In this document: positions 43,654 to 52,773 of the stretch, piece by piece
How positions within the stretch are numbered: position 1 is the stretch's first letter
Layout: every line of letters starts with the position of its first letter
Made by a program: the position numbers and the translations under genes
Notes under the pieces: generated by a model
Told to the model about the DNA's origin: nothing
What the model saw: the letters and a program-made list of their open reading frames with translations, nothing else
Databases searched by the model: none
From: Tateyamaria pelophila
GTDB lineage: Bacteria; Pseudomonadota; Alphaproteobacteria; Rhodobacterales; Rhodobacteraceae
Reading direction: 5' to 3'
DNA: 52,773 bases
NCBI RefSeq assembly: GCF_019966495.1
Contig: NZ_JAIMIA010000028.1
Span: forward strand, 1-52,773

Positions 43654-44436
43654 GTGCTGCTTAACGTGACGGCCAGTTTGATCTATTCGGCGACGCAGTC
43701 GTGCGACGCTTTGCTTCAAGTCGAGGCAACCAGCGACGCTGGGCAGCGTTGCGAAGCCTCCCGTCTGTTGCTTTTGTCGGGGTCGGATTTGGGGCAGGTC
43801 GAGGGCGAGGATGCCATCGGCACCCGCAGGTGGGTATCCGTCACGACGCAACTCGACTGCCGGTATGAAACGCAGGTGGAGATCACCAGACCGGATGTTG
43901 ATCTGAGCCAGCTTCAGGAGACGCCCCGGTACCAGCTTCGGGGGGCTGTGATCCCGTACCTCATGCCATCGCGCAACTGCCAGTCCGACCTGTTTCTGGA
44001 CTTTACGGCCAGTCAGTTCAGTGACCTTCGGGGCGGTGCATTGGTGCAAGCGATGAGCGACTGGATCAAGACCAATTTCAACTACGACATATTTGCAAGC
44101 AACGCAGGCACGACCGCGACGGAAAGTTTCTCGAGCCTGCGGGGGGTTTGTCGGGATTACGCGCATGTCCTGATTGCATTGGTGCGCGCCGTGGGCATCC
44201 CCGCGCGCTTTGTCAGTGCCTATGCACCGGACGTGAAACCTCAGGATTTTCATGCCGTGGTCGAGGTGTTTCTTGAAGGTGACTGGCACCTTGTCGATCC
44301 GACAGGCATGGCCCAGCCAGCGGACATCGTGCGAATCTGTGTGGGGCGCGACGCGGCGGATGCGTCCTTTCTGACCTCCTACGGCTTTTTGACGCTGCAA
44401 GAGCAAAGCGTGCAGGTGGAGCGGTTGGCGGTTTGA
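43654..44436 (+). CDS. Transglutaminase-like protein linked to Anbu
   Basis: A 260-residue cytoplasmic transglutaminase-fold protein. The catalytic triad is visible as Cys166 in RGVCRDYAHVLIALVRAVGIPARFVS, His200 in DFHAVVEVF and Asp215 in WHLVDPTG. Bacterial members can act as cysteine peptidases or acyl transferases. The start is GTG 43654, with GGAGG 5-6 bases upstream; TTG 43642 is an alternative. It is divergent from bchE and 136 bases upstream of the Anbu gene on the same strand. Confidence 0.85.
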   Translation: MLLNVTASLIYSATQSCDALLQVEATSDAGQRCEASRLLLLSGSDLGQVEGEDAIGTRRWVSVTTQLDCRYETQVEITRPDVDLSQLQETPRYQLRGAVIPYLMPSRNCQSDLFLDFTASQFSDLRGGALVQAMSDWIKTNFNYDIFASNAGTTATESFSSLRGVCRDYAHVLIALVRAVGIPARFVSAYAPDVKPQDFHAVVEVFLEGDWHLVDPTGMAQPADIVRICVGRDAADASFLTSYGFLTLQEQSVQVERLAV

Positions 44437-44572
44437 TGGGCATCTTTGCCTCGGTCGCATCGAATTGCGTTGTGCCTGTGCGAAACAGGACGGAGCAATA
44501 TTGTATAGTTAACCTTTCCACACTAGAGATTTCTCGGCTACGTCCCGTGGCCCTCCCTGTCGTGGATTCGAA

Positions 44573-45307
44573 ATGACTTATTGTGTTGGCCTTTACCTGA
44601 ACCGTGGTCTTGTATTCATGTCCGACACGCGGACGAATGCCGGGGTCGATAATTTTTCGACCACGAAAAAGATGTTTTCGTGGGACATCCCCGGGGATCG
44701 CGCGATCACCATCATGACGGCGGGCAACCTTGCCACGACGCAGGCGTTGATCAGTATTCTCGAAGAACGCTCCAAGGTTCTGTCGGAGCGCAATCCCACG
44801 ATTCTGGAGCTGCCCACCATGTTCGAGGTCGCGCGCTTTGTCGGCGCGACCCTCAAGGAAGTGATTCAGGGCGGCGGCGTGGACGGTCAATCCGCGACCT
44901 CTGCCTTCAAGGCGTCCGTGATTGTAGGTGGCCAGATCAAAGGCGGCTTGCCGACGCTGTTTCTGGTCTATCCGGAAGGGAACTTTATCGAAGTGACCGA
45001 GGATGCTCCGTTTTTCCAGATCGGAGAGACGAAATACGGCAAACCGATCCTGGTGCGCGCCTATGATCCTGACATGAGCTTCGAGGATGCGATCAAGCTG
45101 ATGATGGTATCCTTTGATTCCACGATCAAGGCGAACCTGTCCGTCGGCCTGCCGCTGGATATTCAACTCTATGAAGTCGACAGTTTTGCGCTGGAAACTC
45201 AGCCGCGCGTGACAGCGCAGGATCCCTATTTCCAGTCGATCAGCGCCGGTTGGGGGGACGCCTTGCGCACGGCGCTGATGCATCTGCCAAGTTACAAACG
45301 CAGCTGA
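44573..45307 (+). CDS. Anbu, proteasome-like beta subunit homologue
   Basis: A 244-residue member of the Ntn-hydrolase fold known as Anbu or proteasome-type protease. It starts MTYCVGLYLNRGLVFMSDTRTNAG, placing the would-be nucleophile Thr at position 2 after Met removal, and continues GDRAITIMTAGNLATTQALIS, typical of the family. Published Anbu particles form open rings or helices and their substrates are unknown. No proteasome ATPase or alpha subunit is nearby. It converges on the leftward transglutaminase/ATP-grasp operon with an 18-base gap, which agrees with the known genomic association of these families. Confidence 0.93.
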   Translation: MTYCVGLYLNRGLVFMSDTRTNAGVDNFSTTKKMFSWDIPGDRAITIMTAGNLATTQALISILEERSKVLSERNPTILELPTMFEVARFVGATLKEVIQGGGVDGQSATSAFKASVIVGGQIKGGLPTLFLVYPEGNFIEVTEDAPFFQIGETKYGKPILVRAYDPDMSFEDAIKLMMVSFDSTIKANLSVGLPLDIQLYEVDSFALETQPRVTAQDPYFQSISAGWGDALRTALMHLPSYKRS

Positions 45308-45325
45308 TCCCGCGTCGATAGCGCC

Positions 45326-46204
45326 TTAATCGACGATTGCCACATCCACGGCCTGCGTGTTTCTTTGCCCGCCGGATGACCGCAGGTGTCCGCGCACCGG
45401 CGAGACATCGGAATAATCGCGCCCATAGCCCGCGACGATATGGTCTGTGCCGACCAGCGTGGCATTGGTCGGATCGTATTCAATCCAGCCTTGATCCGGG
45501 CCGCACCACGCCCGCACCCATGCGTGCATCGCATCGGCTCCCTCGAGCTTTACGCCGCCGGGCGGCGGCAAGGTGCGCAGATAGCCGCTGACATATCCCG
45601 CCGGAATGCCCAGGGATTGCAGGCCAATGATCATGATGTGGCTAAAGTCCTGACAGACCCCGCGACGCAGGCGAAAGGCATCTGCTGCATCGGTATCGAC
45701 GGTTGTGGCCGTCGCATCGAAGATCATTGCATCATGCAACGCTTTGCCGATGCGGATCACATTTGCGGTCGTACTTGCATTTGCATCATAAAGGTCATGC
45801 GCGAAATCACGGATCGCGCGGTTTGGCGGCAGGCGCGGGCTGGGCCCCATGAAATGCAAGGGCGACGACGGCCCCAGATCGGTCAGCGTGTCACATAAGG
45901 AGCGTATTTGCGCAACCTGTGGCGACAGGTCCTGCCAGCGCAGGGGCGGTTGCATTTCAACATGGCAAGACAGACGGATCGACATTTCAGCATGCTGATC
46001 GCGATGCGCACAGGAGGTTGTCATATTACCGAAAAAATCGACGGATTCGGCGCGGGATTCCGGTTCCGGAAAGATTTCGAGCAGATGGGTTGTCAGATTT
46101 TGACGGCCCGCCACGGCCCGGGGCAGCACGCGGATCAAATGACGGCTGTTGGCCGCGGGCTGGTCGTAATAATGGGCGATCGTCAGGCGAATACTGTACA
46201 TCAT
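45326..46204 (-). CDS. Transglutaminase-like protein (second copy)
   Basis: A 292-residue protein with an N-terminal beta-rich domain (IRLTIAHYYDQPAANSRHLIR...) and a transglutaminase core. Cys184 lies in RRGVCQDFSHIMIIGLQSLGIPAGYVSGYL, His227 in DAMHAWVRAW and Asp244 in WIEYDPTNA. It is the last gene of a three-gene operon, 3 bases after the ATP-grasp/alpha-E gene. Confidence 0.92.
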   Translation of the reverse strand: MMYSIRLTIAHYYDQPAANSRHLIRVLPRAVAGRQNLTTHLLEIFPEPESRAESVDFFGNMTTSCAHRDQHAEMSIRLSCHVEMQPPLRWQDLSPQVAQIRSLCDTLTDLGPSSPLHFMGPSPRLPPNRAIRDFAHDLYDANASTTANVIRIGKALHDAMIFDATATTVDTDAADAFRLRRGVCQDFSHIMIIGLQSLGIPAGYVSGYLRTLPPPGGVKLEGADAMHAWVRAWCGPDQGWIEYDPTNATLVGTDHIVAGYGRDYSDVSPVRGHLRSSGGQRNTQAVDVAIVD

Positions 46205-46207
46205 GGG

Positions 46208-48619
46208 TCAGGCCAGATGATAGGCGTTCAGGGTGTCGGATATGGCCCAGATGTCCTGTTTGACCTGCGTCAAAACCTCAGGAGAAATCATCGCGGGGTC
46301 ACTTGTTGCCAGTTGAGTTTCCAGCAACAGAACCTGACGCGCGACGTGGCTCATGTTGTGGCCGGTATGTTGCGCAGGCAGGTTGGCGATGTGGTCCTTG
46401 CTGCGCGTGATGTGGTAGCGGACCGACCGGGGATTTTGCGGATCAAGGGCCAGCAGATCAGTCACCGAAGCGCGATTGGCCGCAATCTGAAACCGGGTCC
46501 GATGCGAAACGACGCTGTCTCCGATTTCCAGAGCAAGGTCCAGCGCGCCGCTGGGGGCATCCGCTGACATGCAGGCCGCTAGCAGGTCACACATATTCGC
46601 GGCCCGTTCCAGCGACGTGCCGATGCTCAGAAAACGCCAGCCGTCCGACCGGTACATGTTTTCATGGACAAGTCCGGCAAAGCCGGTGATCTGGCGCAGC
46701 AGCCTGCTGATCTGGACGGGGACATCCTCAAGTGGGACAGACATGCCATCAAGGAACTTTGCATCCTTCACCAGCCCGCGCAGCGCCATCATTCCGTCCG
46801 GTGAAAAGCGGTCACTGATGCGCGATGCCGATTGCAGCGCAAGTCCGAGCGGTTCTCCAAAACGTGCGGCAATGGCAGAGGCGTTCGGCGCAACGCCGTT
46901 CATAAGTTGATCGCGCAGATACAGGGGCATGATGTCGCCGTGATCGGCCCCGTCCGCAATCCGCGCAAAATAGGCCCGGAACATCCGCATGTTCTGTTCG
47001 GATCGTTCAACATAGCGCCCCAGCCAGAACAGGTTGTCCGCCGCCCGGCTGGGCAAGAGAGAATGGGTCAGACTGCGGGTGACCGTGTTTTTCTGCACCG
47101 CCAATAGGGACGGTGTCTCCACCCGCTTGGGGCTGGTGACCCAGACATCCGCCACTTTTCCGCCGCGCTGCATGGCAAGGGCCTTGGCGTCATTGCCCGC
47201 GCTGATCCGCGCGTACCCGCCGGGCATCACCGCCCAGCCGTCCTCGGTGCGGCCAAGAGAGATACGGATACACATGGGGCGCGCAGCCAATTGACCATCT
47301 TCCCAAACCGGTGTGGTCGACAAGGTGACGGCTTCTTGCCCGACAAGGGTATGGCCATCGGTTTTCAACAAATCCGCCAGTTGCTGCGCATGCGCCCCGT
47401 CTGACAGATTGCCAAAGGCCGTGGTGCGGGGATCAGCCATGAGCGGCACGGTCGAAAAGGCATCGCCGATCATCATACGTTCGCTGTGGGCGATGACATG
47501 GTCCCGCTGGCTCGCCTGCCCGCACCACCACGTCGCAATGTTGGGCAGGGCCAGCCCGCGCCCCAGATGCGCCCGTGCGATCCTTGGCAAAAAGGCCATC
47601 AGCGCACGTGTTTCGAGCACGCCGGCACCAACCATGTTCACCGTCTTCAGCGTCCCGTCGCGGATCGCCTGCACGAGGCCCGCCGCGCCCAGCATCGAGG
47701 TGGAATCGAGTTCCAGAGGGTCGAACATCGCGCTTGGCAAACGGTTCCACAGCAGGCTGACGGGTTTCAGGCCTGCAACCGTGCGCACCATGGCCTTGCC
47801 GTCCTGAACGATCAAATCTTCGCCTTCGACCAACAAGAGGCCCAAATAGCGGGCCATATAGGAGTGTTCGGCGTAATTCTGGTTCATCGGACCGGGCGAC
47901 AGCAAGGCCACTTCGCCCGAGGTACGCCCCTTGATCTCCATCAGCCTTTGCTGAAATTCCTGAAAGAATCCAGCCAGCCGATGAATATTCGCATTTGCGA
48001 AAAACTTCGGGAAAACGCGGCCCATCGCGATCCGGTTTTCGACGGCAAATCCGGCGGTCGAAGGGGCTTCGACAAGGTCGCTGATCACCCACCACTGGCC
48101 ATCGGGCCCACGCCCGATCTCGAAGGACAACGTGTTGATCAGATGCGCGTCTTGCTTGCCAACCCCGACCATGGGACGCAGCCACGCCGGATTCTGGCTG
48201 AGCAGTTGCGCGGGCAACTGGCCCGAACTCACCAGAGCGTTGTCGCCGTAGAAATCGCGCAAGATGTATTCCAGCAAGTCGGCGCGCTCGACCAGGCCGT
48301 CGGAAATAACCTGCCATTCGTCTTCGCCGATGATCACCGGGATATGGCTCAGTGGCCATTCCCGTTCGGTTGACAGAGTTTCGTCATATTGACGGTACAG
48401 CACCCCGGCATCGCGCAGATATTGATCCCCGCGCGCAAAGCGCGCCGCCAGTTGGTCTGCCGACAGCCTGTTGAGATGGGCAAAGAAGGAGGCCCAGACG
48501 GGTTTTATCGTCCCGTCCGGTGCCAGCATCTCATCGTTGAGGGCCGCACCCGGCACGCCGTAAGACCCCAGCAAGTTCTGGTCGGTCTGGGCGCGCGCGG
48601 AGGGGTGCGGTGTTTGCAT
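46208..48619 (-). CDS. Circularly permuted ATP-grasp fused to an alpha-E domain
   Basis: An 803-residue fusion. Residues 1-500 form the circularly permuted type 2 ATP-grasp domain (RQYDETLSTEREWPLSHIPV, PGPMNQNYAEHSYMARYLGLLLVEGEDL, NVATWW-like NIATWWCGQ). Residues about 520-800 form the alpha-helical alpha-E domain, starting LLPSRAADNLFWLGRYVERSE. In many bacteria these are two adjacent genes. ATP-grasp proteins make carboxylate-amine bonds, so peptide or amide synthesis is predicted; comparative genomics has proposed a peptide-tagging or secondary peptide pathway. It lies between two transglutaminase genes. Confidence 0.93.
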   Translation of the reverse strand: MQTPHPSARAQTDQNLLGSYGVPGAALNDEMLAPDGTIKPVWASFFAHLNRLSADQLAARFARGDQYLRDAGVLYRQYDETLSTEREWPLSHIPVIIGEDEWQVISDGLVERADLLEYILRDFYGDNALVSSGQLPAQLLSQNPAWLRPMVGVGKQDAHLINTLSFEIGRGPDGQWWVISDLVEAPSTAGFAVENRIAMGRVFPKFFANANIHRLAGFFQEFQQRLMEIKGRTSGEVALLSPGPMNQNYAEHSYMARYLGLLLVEGEDLIVQDGKAMVRTVAGLKPVSLLWNRLPSAMFDPLELDSTSMLGAAGLVQAIRDGTLKTVNMVGAGVLETRALMAFLPRIARAHLGRGLALPNIATWWCGQASQRDHVIAHSERMMIGDAFSTVPLMADPRTTAFGNLSDGAHAQQLADLLKTDGHTLVGQEAVTLSTTPVWEDGQLAARPMCIRISLGRTEDGWAVMPGGYARISAGNDAKALAMQRGGKVADVWVTSPKRVETPSLLAVQKNTVTRSLTHSLLPSRAADNLFWLGRYVERSEQNMRMFRAYFARIADGADHGDIMPLYLRDQLMNGVAPNASAIAARFGEPLGLALQSASRISDRFSPDGMMALRGLVKDAKFLDGMSVPLEDVPVQISRLLRQITGFAGLVHENMYRSDGWRFLSIGTSLERAANMCDLLAACMSADAPSGALDLALEIGDSVVSHRTRFQIAANRASVTDLLALDPQNPRSVRYHITRSKDHIANLPAQHTGHNMSHVARQVLLLETQLATSDPAMISPEVLTQVKQDIWAISDTLNAYHLA

Positions 48620-48622
48620 CGC

Positions 48623-51600
48623 TTAAAGGCCGGCCCTGCGGCGCAGATCCAGCGTCATCGGGAATTCGGGATGCGGACGTTCCGGCAGCGGTGGTGCTGT
48701 CCCGGCGCTGTGGCCCATTTTCTCAAACCTGCTCAAACGCCGCGCCTCTGCTTCGTTACCGTTGACGGGGAAGGTATCGAAATTGCGCCCGCCCGGGTGG
48801 GCCACATGATAGCGGCACCCCCCCAGCGACGTGCCCGTCCACGTATCAAAGATATCAAACGTCAACGGCGCGTCCACTTCAAGCACCGGATGAAGCGACA
48901 TGGCAGGTTTCCACGCTTTGTAGCGCACCCCGCCGACCCGCGTTCCATTGGTCGCCGTGGCCGTCAAGGGGACCGGGCGACGGTTGGCCGTCACGATATA
49001 GCGATCTGGGTTGGCCCCGGTCAGTGTGACCTGAAGCCGTTCGGACGAGCTGTCGGTATAGCGGACCGTGCCGCCGATTGCGCCGGTTTCGCCCATCACA
49101 TGCCACGGCTCCAGCGCCTGGCGCAGTTCGAGCGTTATGCCTTCGTATGTGACCTCACCGCAGAAGGGAAACCGAAATTCCGCCTGTGCTTTGAACCAGT
49201 CGGGATCAAAGGCCATGTCATGACCGCGCAAGTCGGCCAGAACGTCGAGGAAGTCTTCCCAGATGAAGGCAGGCAGCATGAAGCGGTCGTGCAATGTTGT
49301 ACCCCAGCGGGTCAGGTTGCCACTGATCGGTGCCTCCCAGCAGCGCGCGATGATGGCGCGCAGCAGCAATTGCTGGGCAAGGCTCATCCGTGGGTTCGGC
49401 GGCATCTCGAAGCCGCGGAATTCGACCAGCCCAAGCCGTCCTGTTGGCCCGTCAGGCGAAAACAGCTTGTCGATGCAAATCTCGGTCCGGTGGGTGTTGC
49501 CGGTGACATCGATCAGCGCATTGCGCAACAGACGGTCGGTGAGCCAGGGTGGCGGCGGAGTGCCTTCGGCGGGTGGCCAGATCTGGTCCAGCGCGATTTC
49601 AAGCTCATAAAGCCCGTCATGGCGCGCCTCGTCGATGCGTGGCGCCTGACTGGTGGGGCCGACAAAGGTGCCCGCGAACAGATAGGACAGGCTGGGATGG
49701 CGCTGCCAGAACAGGATCAGGCTTTTGAGCAGATCGGGGCGGCGCAGGAATGGGCTGTCACCCGGTGTCGCACCGCCCACAACCACATGGTTGCCACCGC
49801 CGGTGCCGGTGTGCCGTCCGTCGGTCATGAATTTGTCGGTGCCAAGGCGGCATTGGCGCGCCTCTTCGTAGACGGTTTGCGTAGTGTCCACGCACGCCTC
49901 CCAACTGGCGGCGGGGTGGATGTTCACCTCGATCACACCGGGGTCGGGGGCGATGCGCATGACCTCGACGCGCGGATCATGGGGCGGAGCATAGCCTTCG
50001 ATCAGTACCTTTCGCCCGGTGGATCTGGCGGCCCCCTCAACGGCGGCGATCAGCTCCAGATAATCTTCCAGCGTCTCGACCGGGGGCATGAACACGCACA
50101 GGCGTCCATCGCGCGGTTCGACCGAGATGGCGGTGCGGACGCGCCCGTTGAGATCACCCAGCGTTTGGGCGACTTGCTCTTGTCCGGCGCTGGCTTGGGT
50201 GCGCTGCGCGACGGGTTGGTCCGGCGCGGGCGCCGGGGGCAGCGGGTCGCGCGGTTCCGTGGGATCTTGCGGCACGATAAAGGGATAATTGCTTTCTGGA
50301 ATATGTGGCAGGGTTCCAAGCGGCAGGCGATAGCCCACGGGGCTGTCACCGGCCACAAGAAACACCTTGCCCCGGCGCAGTTCCCACACTTCGGACATCC
50401 ACCGGCTTGCGGCACGGGCCTGCCAGCGCTGTACCGGCAAGACGTAGCCTGCGGGCGTCGTCAGGCCGCGCTCGAACACCCGCGCGATACGCGCGCGCTC
50501 TTCGGGGTCAGCCAGTTTGGAATTCTCGGGCGTCACATTCGCAGGCAGGTTGCCTTCCTTGATGATCCACTCGGCGGGATCCTCAAAGGCGGGCAACACG
50601 TTTTCCGGGGGTACCGCGAGATTGGCTGCAATGGCGCTGAGCAGGGCTTGCGCGTCGTCGGGGCCGACATCTTCCTGCGTATCTTCGCGGGCCAGCAGAT
50701 CGGGATCGTGCCAGATCGGCTGACCGTCCTTGCGCCAATAGAGAGAGAAGGTCCAACGCGGCAGCGTCTCTCCGGGATACCATTTGCCCTGCCCGTAATG
50801 GAGCAATCCGCCGGTCGAAAATCTGTCCTGCAAACGGCGCATCAACTGATCGGCCAGCCCGCGTTTGGCCGGGCCAACCGCGTCCGAGTTCCACTCCGCG
50901 CTCTCGAAATCGTCGATCGACACGAAAGTCGGCTCGCCGCCCATGGTCAGGCGCACGTCACCCGCTTCAAGGCGTTTGTCGACCGCTTGGCCGAGCGTGT
51001 TCAACGCCTCCCATGACTCGTCCGAAAATGGCTTGGTGATGCGGGGATGTTCCGCGGTGCGCGTCACCTGCATATCGAAGGAGAATTCGACGTCGGCCGC
51101 ACTTGCCACACCGGAGATCGGGGCCGCGTGACGGTAATCGGGCGTCGCGGCCAGCGGAATATGGCTTTCCCCGGCCAGCAGACCCGATGTCGGATCAAGG
51201 CCAACCCAGCCCGCGCCGGGCAGGTAGACCTCGACCCAGGCATGCAGATCGGTAAAATCGGTGTCGGTGCCGGCAGGCCCATCAAGCGCGATGAGGTCAG
51301 GCTTCAGCTGGATCAGATAGCCCGACACAAAACGCGCGGCGAGGCCGAGATTGCGCAGCACCTGCACCAGAAGCCAACTGGTATCGCGACACGATCCTGC
51401 CGCTCGTCCCAGCGTTTGCTCGGCGGTTTGCACACCGGGCTCCATGCGGATTTCGTAATTGATTTCGTTGGCCAGACGGCTGTTCAGCATCACCAGAAAG
51501 TCAATCGTCACCATCGGATCGCGCGCAATCGTGGCCATGAAGTTTTGCAGCAACGGCCCGACAGGTTCAGCGCGCAGATAGATGCTCAGGTCCGGCGCGA

Positions 51601-51928
51601 TATCGGCGTCATAGTCAAAGGGAAAGGTCTTGACGGACTCTTCGACAAAGAAATCAAACGGATTGTAGACGGACATGTCCGCCACCAGATCGACTTCGAT
51701 CTTGAATTCGCGCACGGGTTCGGGGAACACGAAACGGGCGAGCCAGTTGCCATAGGGATCTTGCTGATGGTTCACGAAATGGCCCGAGGGCGACACCGTC
51801 AGGCTGTGCGAAATCACACGCGTGCGCGAGTGCGGCGCGGGCCGAAGACGGATCGACTGCGGACCCAATGTGACTGGCCTGTCGTATTTGTAATGCGTCA
51901 GATGGTAGATACTTGCGGTGATTGACAT
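48623..51928 (-). CDS. Transglutaminase-DUF2126 protein
   Basis: A 1101-residue protein. Residues 1-290 hold the N-terminal beta domain ([19 protein letters not shown]) and transglutaminase core, with Cys180 in [30 protein letters not shown], His229 in LHAWVEVYL and Asp245 in VGLDPTSG. The rest is DUF2126, containing [28 protein letters not shown] [20 protein letters not shown] and [23 protein letters not shown], which resembles a glutamine-synthetase/GCS-like ligase region. It may therefore combine bond formation and cleavage in one chain. It is the first gene of the three-gene operon. Confidence 0.94.
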   Translation of the reverse strand: MSITASIYHLTHYKYDRPVTLGPQSIRLRPAPHSRTRVISHSLTVSPSGHFVNHQQDPYGNWLARFVFPEPVREFKIEVDLVADMSVYNPFDFFVEESVKTFPFDYDADIAPDLSIYLRAEPVGPLLQNFMATIARDPMVTIDFLVMLNSRLANEINYEIRMEPGVQTAEQTLGRAAGSCRDTSWLLVQVLRNLGLAARFVSGYLIQLKPDLIALDGPAGTDTDFTDLHAWVEVYLPGAGWVGLDPTSGLLAGESHIPLAATPDYRHAAPISGVASAADVEFSFDMQVTRTAEHPRITKPFSDESWEALNTLGQAVDKRLEAGDVRLTMGGEPTFVSIDDFESAEWNSDAVGPAKRGLADQLMRRLQDRFSTGGLLHYGQGKWYPGETLPRWTFSLYWRKDGQPIWHDPDLLAREDTQEDVGPDDAQALLSAIAANLAVPPENVLPAFEDPAEWIIKEGNLPANVTPENSKLADPEERARIARVFERGLTTPAGYVLPVQRWQARAASRWMSEVWELRRGKVFLVAGDSPVGYRLPLGTLPHIPESNYPFIVPQDPTEPRDPLPPAPAPDQPVAQRTQASAGQEQVAQTLGDLNGRVRTAISVEPRDGRLCVFMPPVETLEDYLELIAAVEGAARSTGRKVLIEGYAPPHDPRVEVMRIAPDPGVIEVNIHPAASWEACVDTTQTVYEEARQCRLGTDKFMTDGRHTGTGGGNHVVVGGATPGDSPFLRRPDLLKSLILFWQRHPSLSYLFAGTFVGPTSQAPRIDEARHDGLYELEIALDQIWPPAEGTPPPPWLTDRLLRNALIDVTGNTHRTEICIDKLFSPDGPTGRLGLVEFRGFEMPPNPRMSLAQQLLLRAIIARCWEAPISGNLTRWGTTLHDRFMLPAFIWEDFLDVLADLRGHDMAFDPDWFKAQAEFRFPFCGEVTYEGITLELRQALEPWHVMGETGAIGGTVRYTDSSSERLQVTLTGANPDRYIVTANRRPVPLTATATNGTRVGGVRYKAWKPAMSLHPVLEVDAPLTFDIFDTWTGTSLGGCRYHVAHPGGRNFDTFPVNGNEAEARRLSRFEKMGHSAGTAPPLPERPHPEFPMTLDLRRRAGL

Positions 51929-52773
51929 GTCGGTCTCTCCTTGCCTGCATCATGACGGGGGCGCTGCATCGCAGCAACCGCCAAATCGTTTTAACTGCAC
52001 TCCCTTTGGACCAATTGACCCCTTGCAACTTTTTCTGCCTTTGAATTGTCCCACGGAGCAGTGACGAAGCCGGGTGTGTGGGTTTTGAAGTCCTCTGATC
52101 GGTTACAGGGGCAGCCGCCCGGTGGCAACGCGTGCCGCGCGCATACATTTCGTTCCTGTGAGAGGCAAATTTTGGAAATGCAGGGTTTGAATGCATATGT
52201 CCCCAATTCAAGGCGATGATGCCGCGATTGTGAGATTGGACAAATCGGTCGCTGGGTTCACCCGGGATGTTTCGGATCACGTCCCTTTGGTGATACGGAT
52301 GATCAGCCGGGACGCTCCGGTGCAGGTCAGCAAGGGCAAGGCCAACTGATTTACCAATGGGCCGAGCGTCGAGATGTTGGAGTTGGCAGTGCATTCTCAC
52401 TCAGGTCTGCGCTTGTCCAGCGGAACGGTGCAAGCCTTGCCAACTGTAAGGGCTCACCGCGCGGTTTTGCGGCGAGCGTGAGATCTACTGGCGGTGTCTT
52501 CTCCCCGAGGTCACCGCCACCATGGATTGGATCAAATGACGTGCCTGAGTATCCGGCGCCAACAGAACCATGACGGCGCAATTGGATTTGCAACTTGTCA
52601 CGGTTGAGGTCTTCAAAGCCTTTTCTCCGGTCCAGAATTTTGATGGCCACGGAAATGCACGGCCTTCTGCCTCAAAGTTGCAATTTCCACTGCTATCCGA
52701 CATTCCCCAAGTGGCCTGCCATCTGACGCGAAGATCGCCTGATCAGGCCTGCGGATCAAGTATCTTTTACCTC
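51929..52773. other. Right-end region of about 850 bases without a recognised gene
   Basis: Leftward frames here overlap the start of the DUF2126 gene or lack any family resemblance. The left part should contain the promoter of the ATP-grasp operon. No insertion sequence ends, tRNA or repeats were identified. Decayed coding sequence cannot be excluded. Confidence 0.5.
52197..52349 (+). CDS. Unrecognised 50-codon open frame
   Basis: An ATG-initiated frame of 50 codons containing DVSDHVPLVIRMISRDAP. There is no ribosome binding site at good spacing and no family is recognised. It is listed only because nothing else explains this stretch. Confidence 0.15.
   Translation: MSPIQGDDAAIVRLDKSVAGFTRDVSDHVPLVIRMISRDAPVQVSKGKAN

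Noticed and set aside
44573-45307. Anbu gene as part of a classical bacterial proteasome or HslV system
   Set aside because: No alpha subunit, Mpa/ARC ATPase, Pup or HslU is encoded nearby, and the neighbours are those typical of Anbu.
48389-51016. 875-codon + strand frame
   Set aside because: It is antisense to the transglutaminase-DUF2126 and ATP-grasp genes, with Arg/Gln/His-rich composition typical of a shadow frame in GC-rich DNA.

Overview
The window reads as chromosome of a marine Rhodobacterales bacterium of the Roseobacter group, most likely an aerobic anoxygenic phototroph. The strongest pointers are a DMSP lyase (dddP) with all expected metal ligands, a bchE-bchJ pair for bacteriochlorophyll synthesis preceded by PpsR- and FnrL-type sites, a glnB-glnA operon divergent from an nnr locus, Hint-domain proteins, and TRAP and Dpp-type importers. 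The species cannot be named from the sequence alone.

Layout. 0.1-6.4 kb: a Hint-domain protein, dddP, an S41-protease-like protein, a DUF3445 haem protein, a glyoxalase-related protein and a lytic transglycosylase. 6.6-10.7 kb: glnB-glnA, a NAD(P)HX repair locus split in two by an in-frame TGA, and a second Hint-domain protein. 10.8-12.3 kb: tRNA-Leu(UAG) and a GNAT protein. 12.3-21 kb: respiration and sulfur. A bd-type quinol oxidase operon with a 36-residue DUF2474 microprotein lies divergent to an Rrf2 Fe-S regulator and a Crp/Fnr regulator; these are followed by a persulfide-dioxygenase-like protein, a DUF442-sulfide:quinone reductase fusion and a SulP anion transporter. 21.1-26.5 kb: a compact signalling module of a secreted c-type haem DUF3365 protein, a hybrid histidine kinase, a single-domain receiver and a receiver-adenylate cyclase. 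26.7-32.4 kb: a TRAP importer with a racemase-like protein, an RpiR regulator and an M14 deacylase. 32.9-40.9 kb: a LysR regulator divergent from a five-gene peptide-type ABC importer operon that ends in an AbgB-like M20 hydrolase. 41.1-43.4 kb: bchE-bchJ. 43.6-51.9 kb: the Anbu system, comprising a proteasome-like Anbu subunit, three transglutaminase-fold proteins (one fused to DUF2126) and a circularly permuted ATP-grasp fused to an alpha-E domain. The last 0.85 kb has no recognisable gene.

How the parts fit. The sulfur block can be read as one path: SQR oxidises sulfide to persulfide, the MBL-fold dioxygenase oxidises persulfide to sulfite, and SulP moves the anion, while the nearby bd oxidase would keep respiration going when sulfide or NO blocks haem-copper oxidases. 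The Anbu locus is the best candidate for an incompletely described system: predicted peptide-bond-forming, peptide-cleaving or crosslinking, and proteasome-like components are encoded together, and no substrate is known. The DUF3365-kinase-receiver-cyclase module is a second candidate, apparently linking a periplasmic haem sensor to cAMP output.

All assignments come from reading motifs and recalling families; no database search was run.
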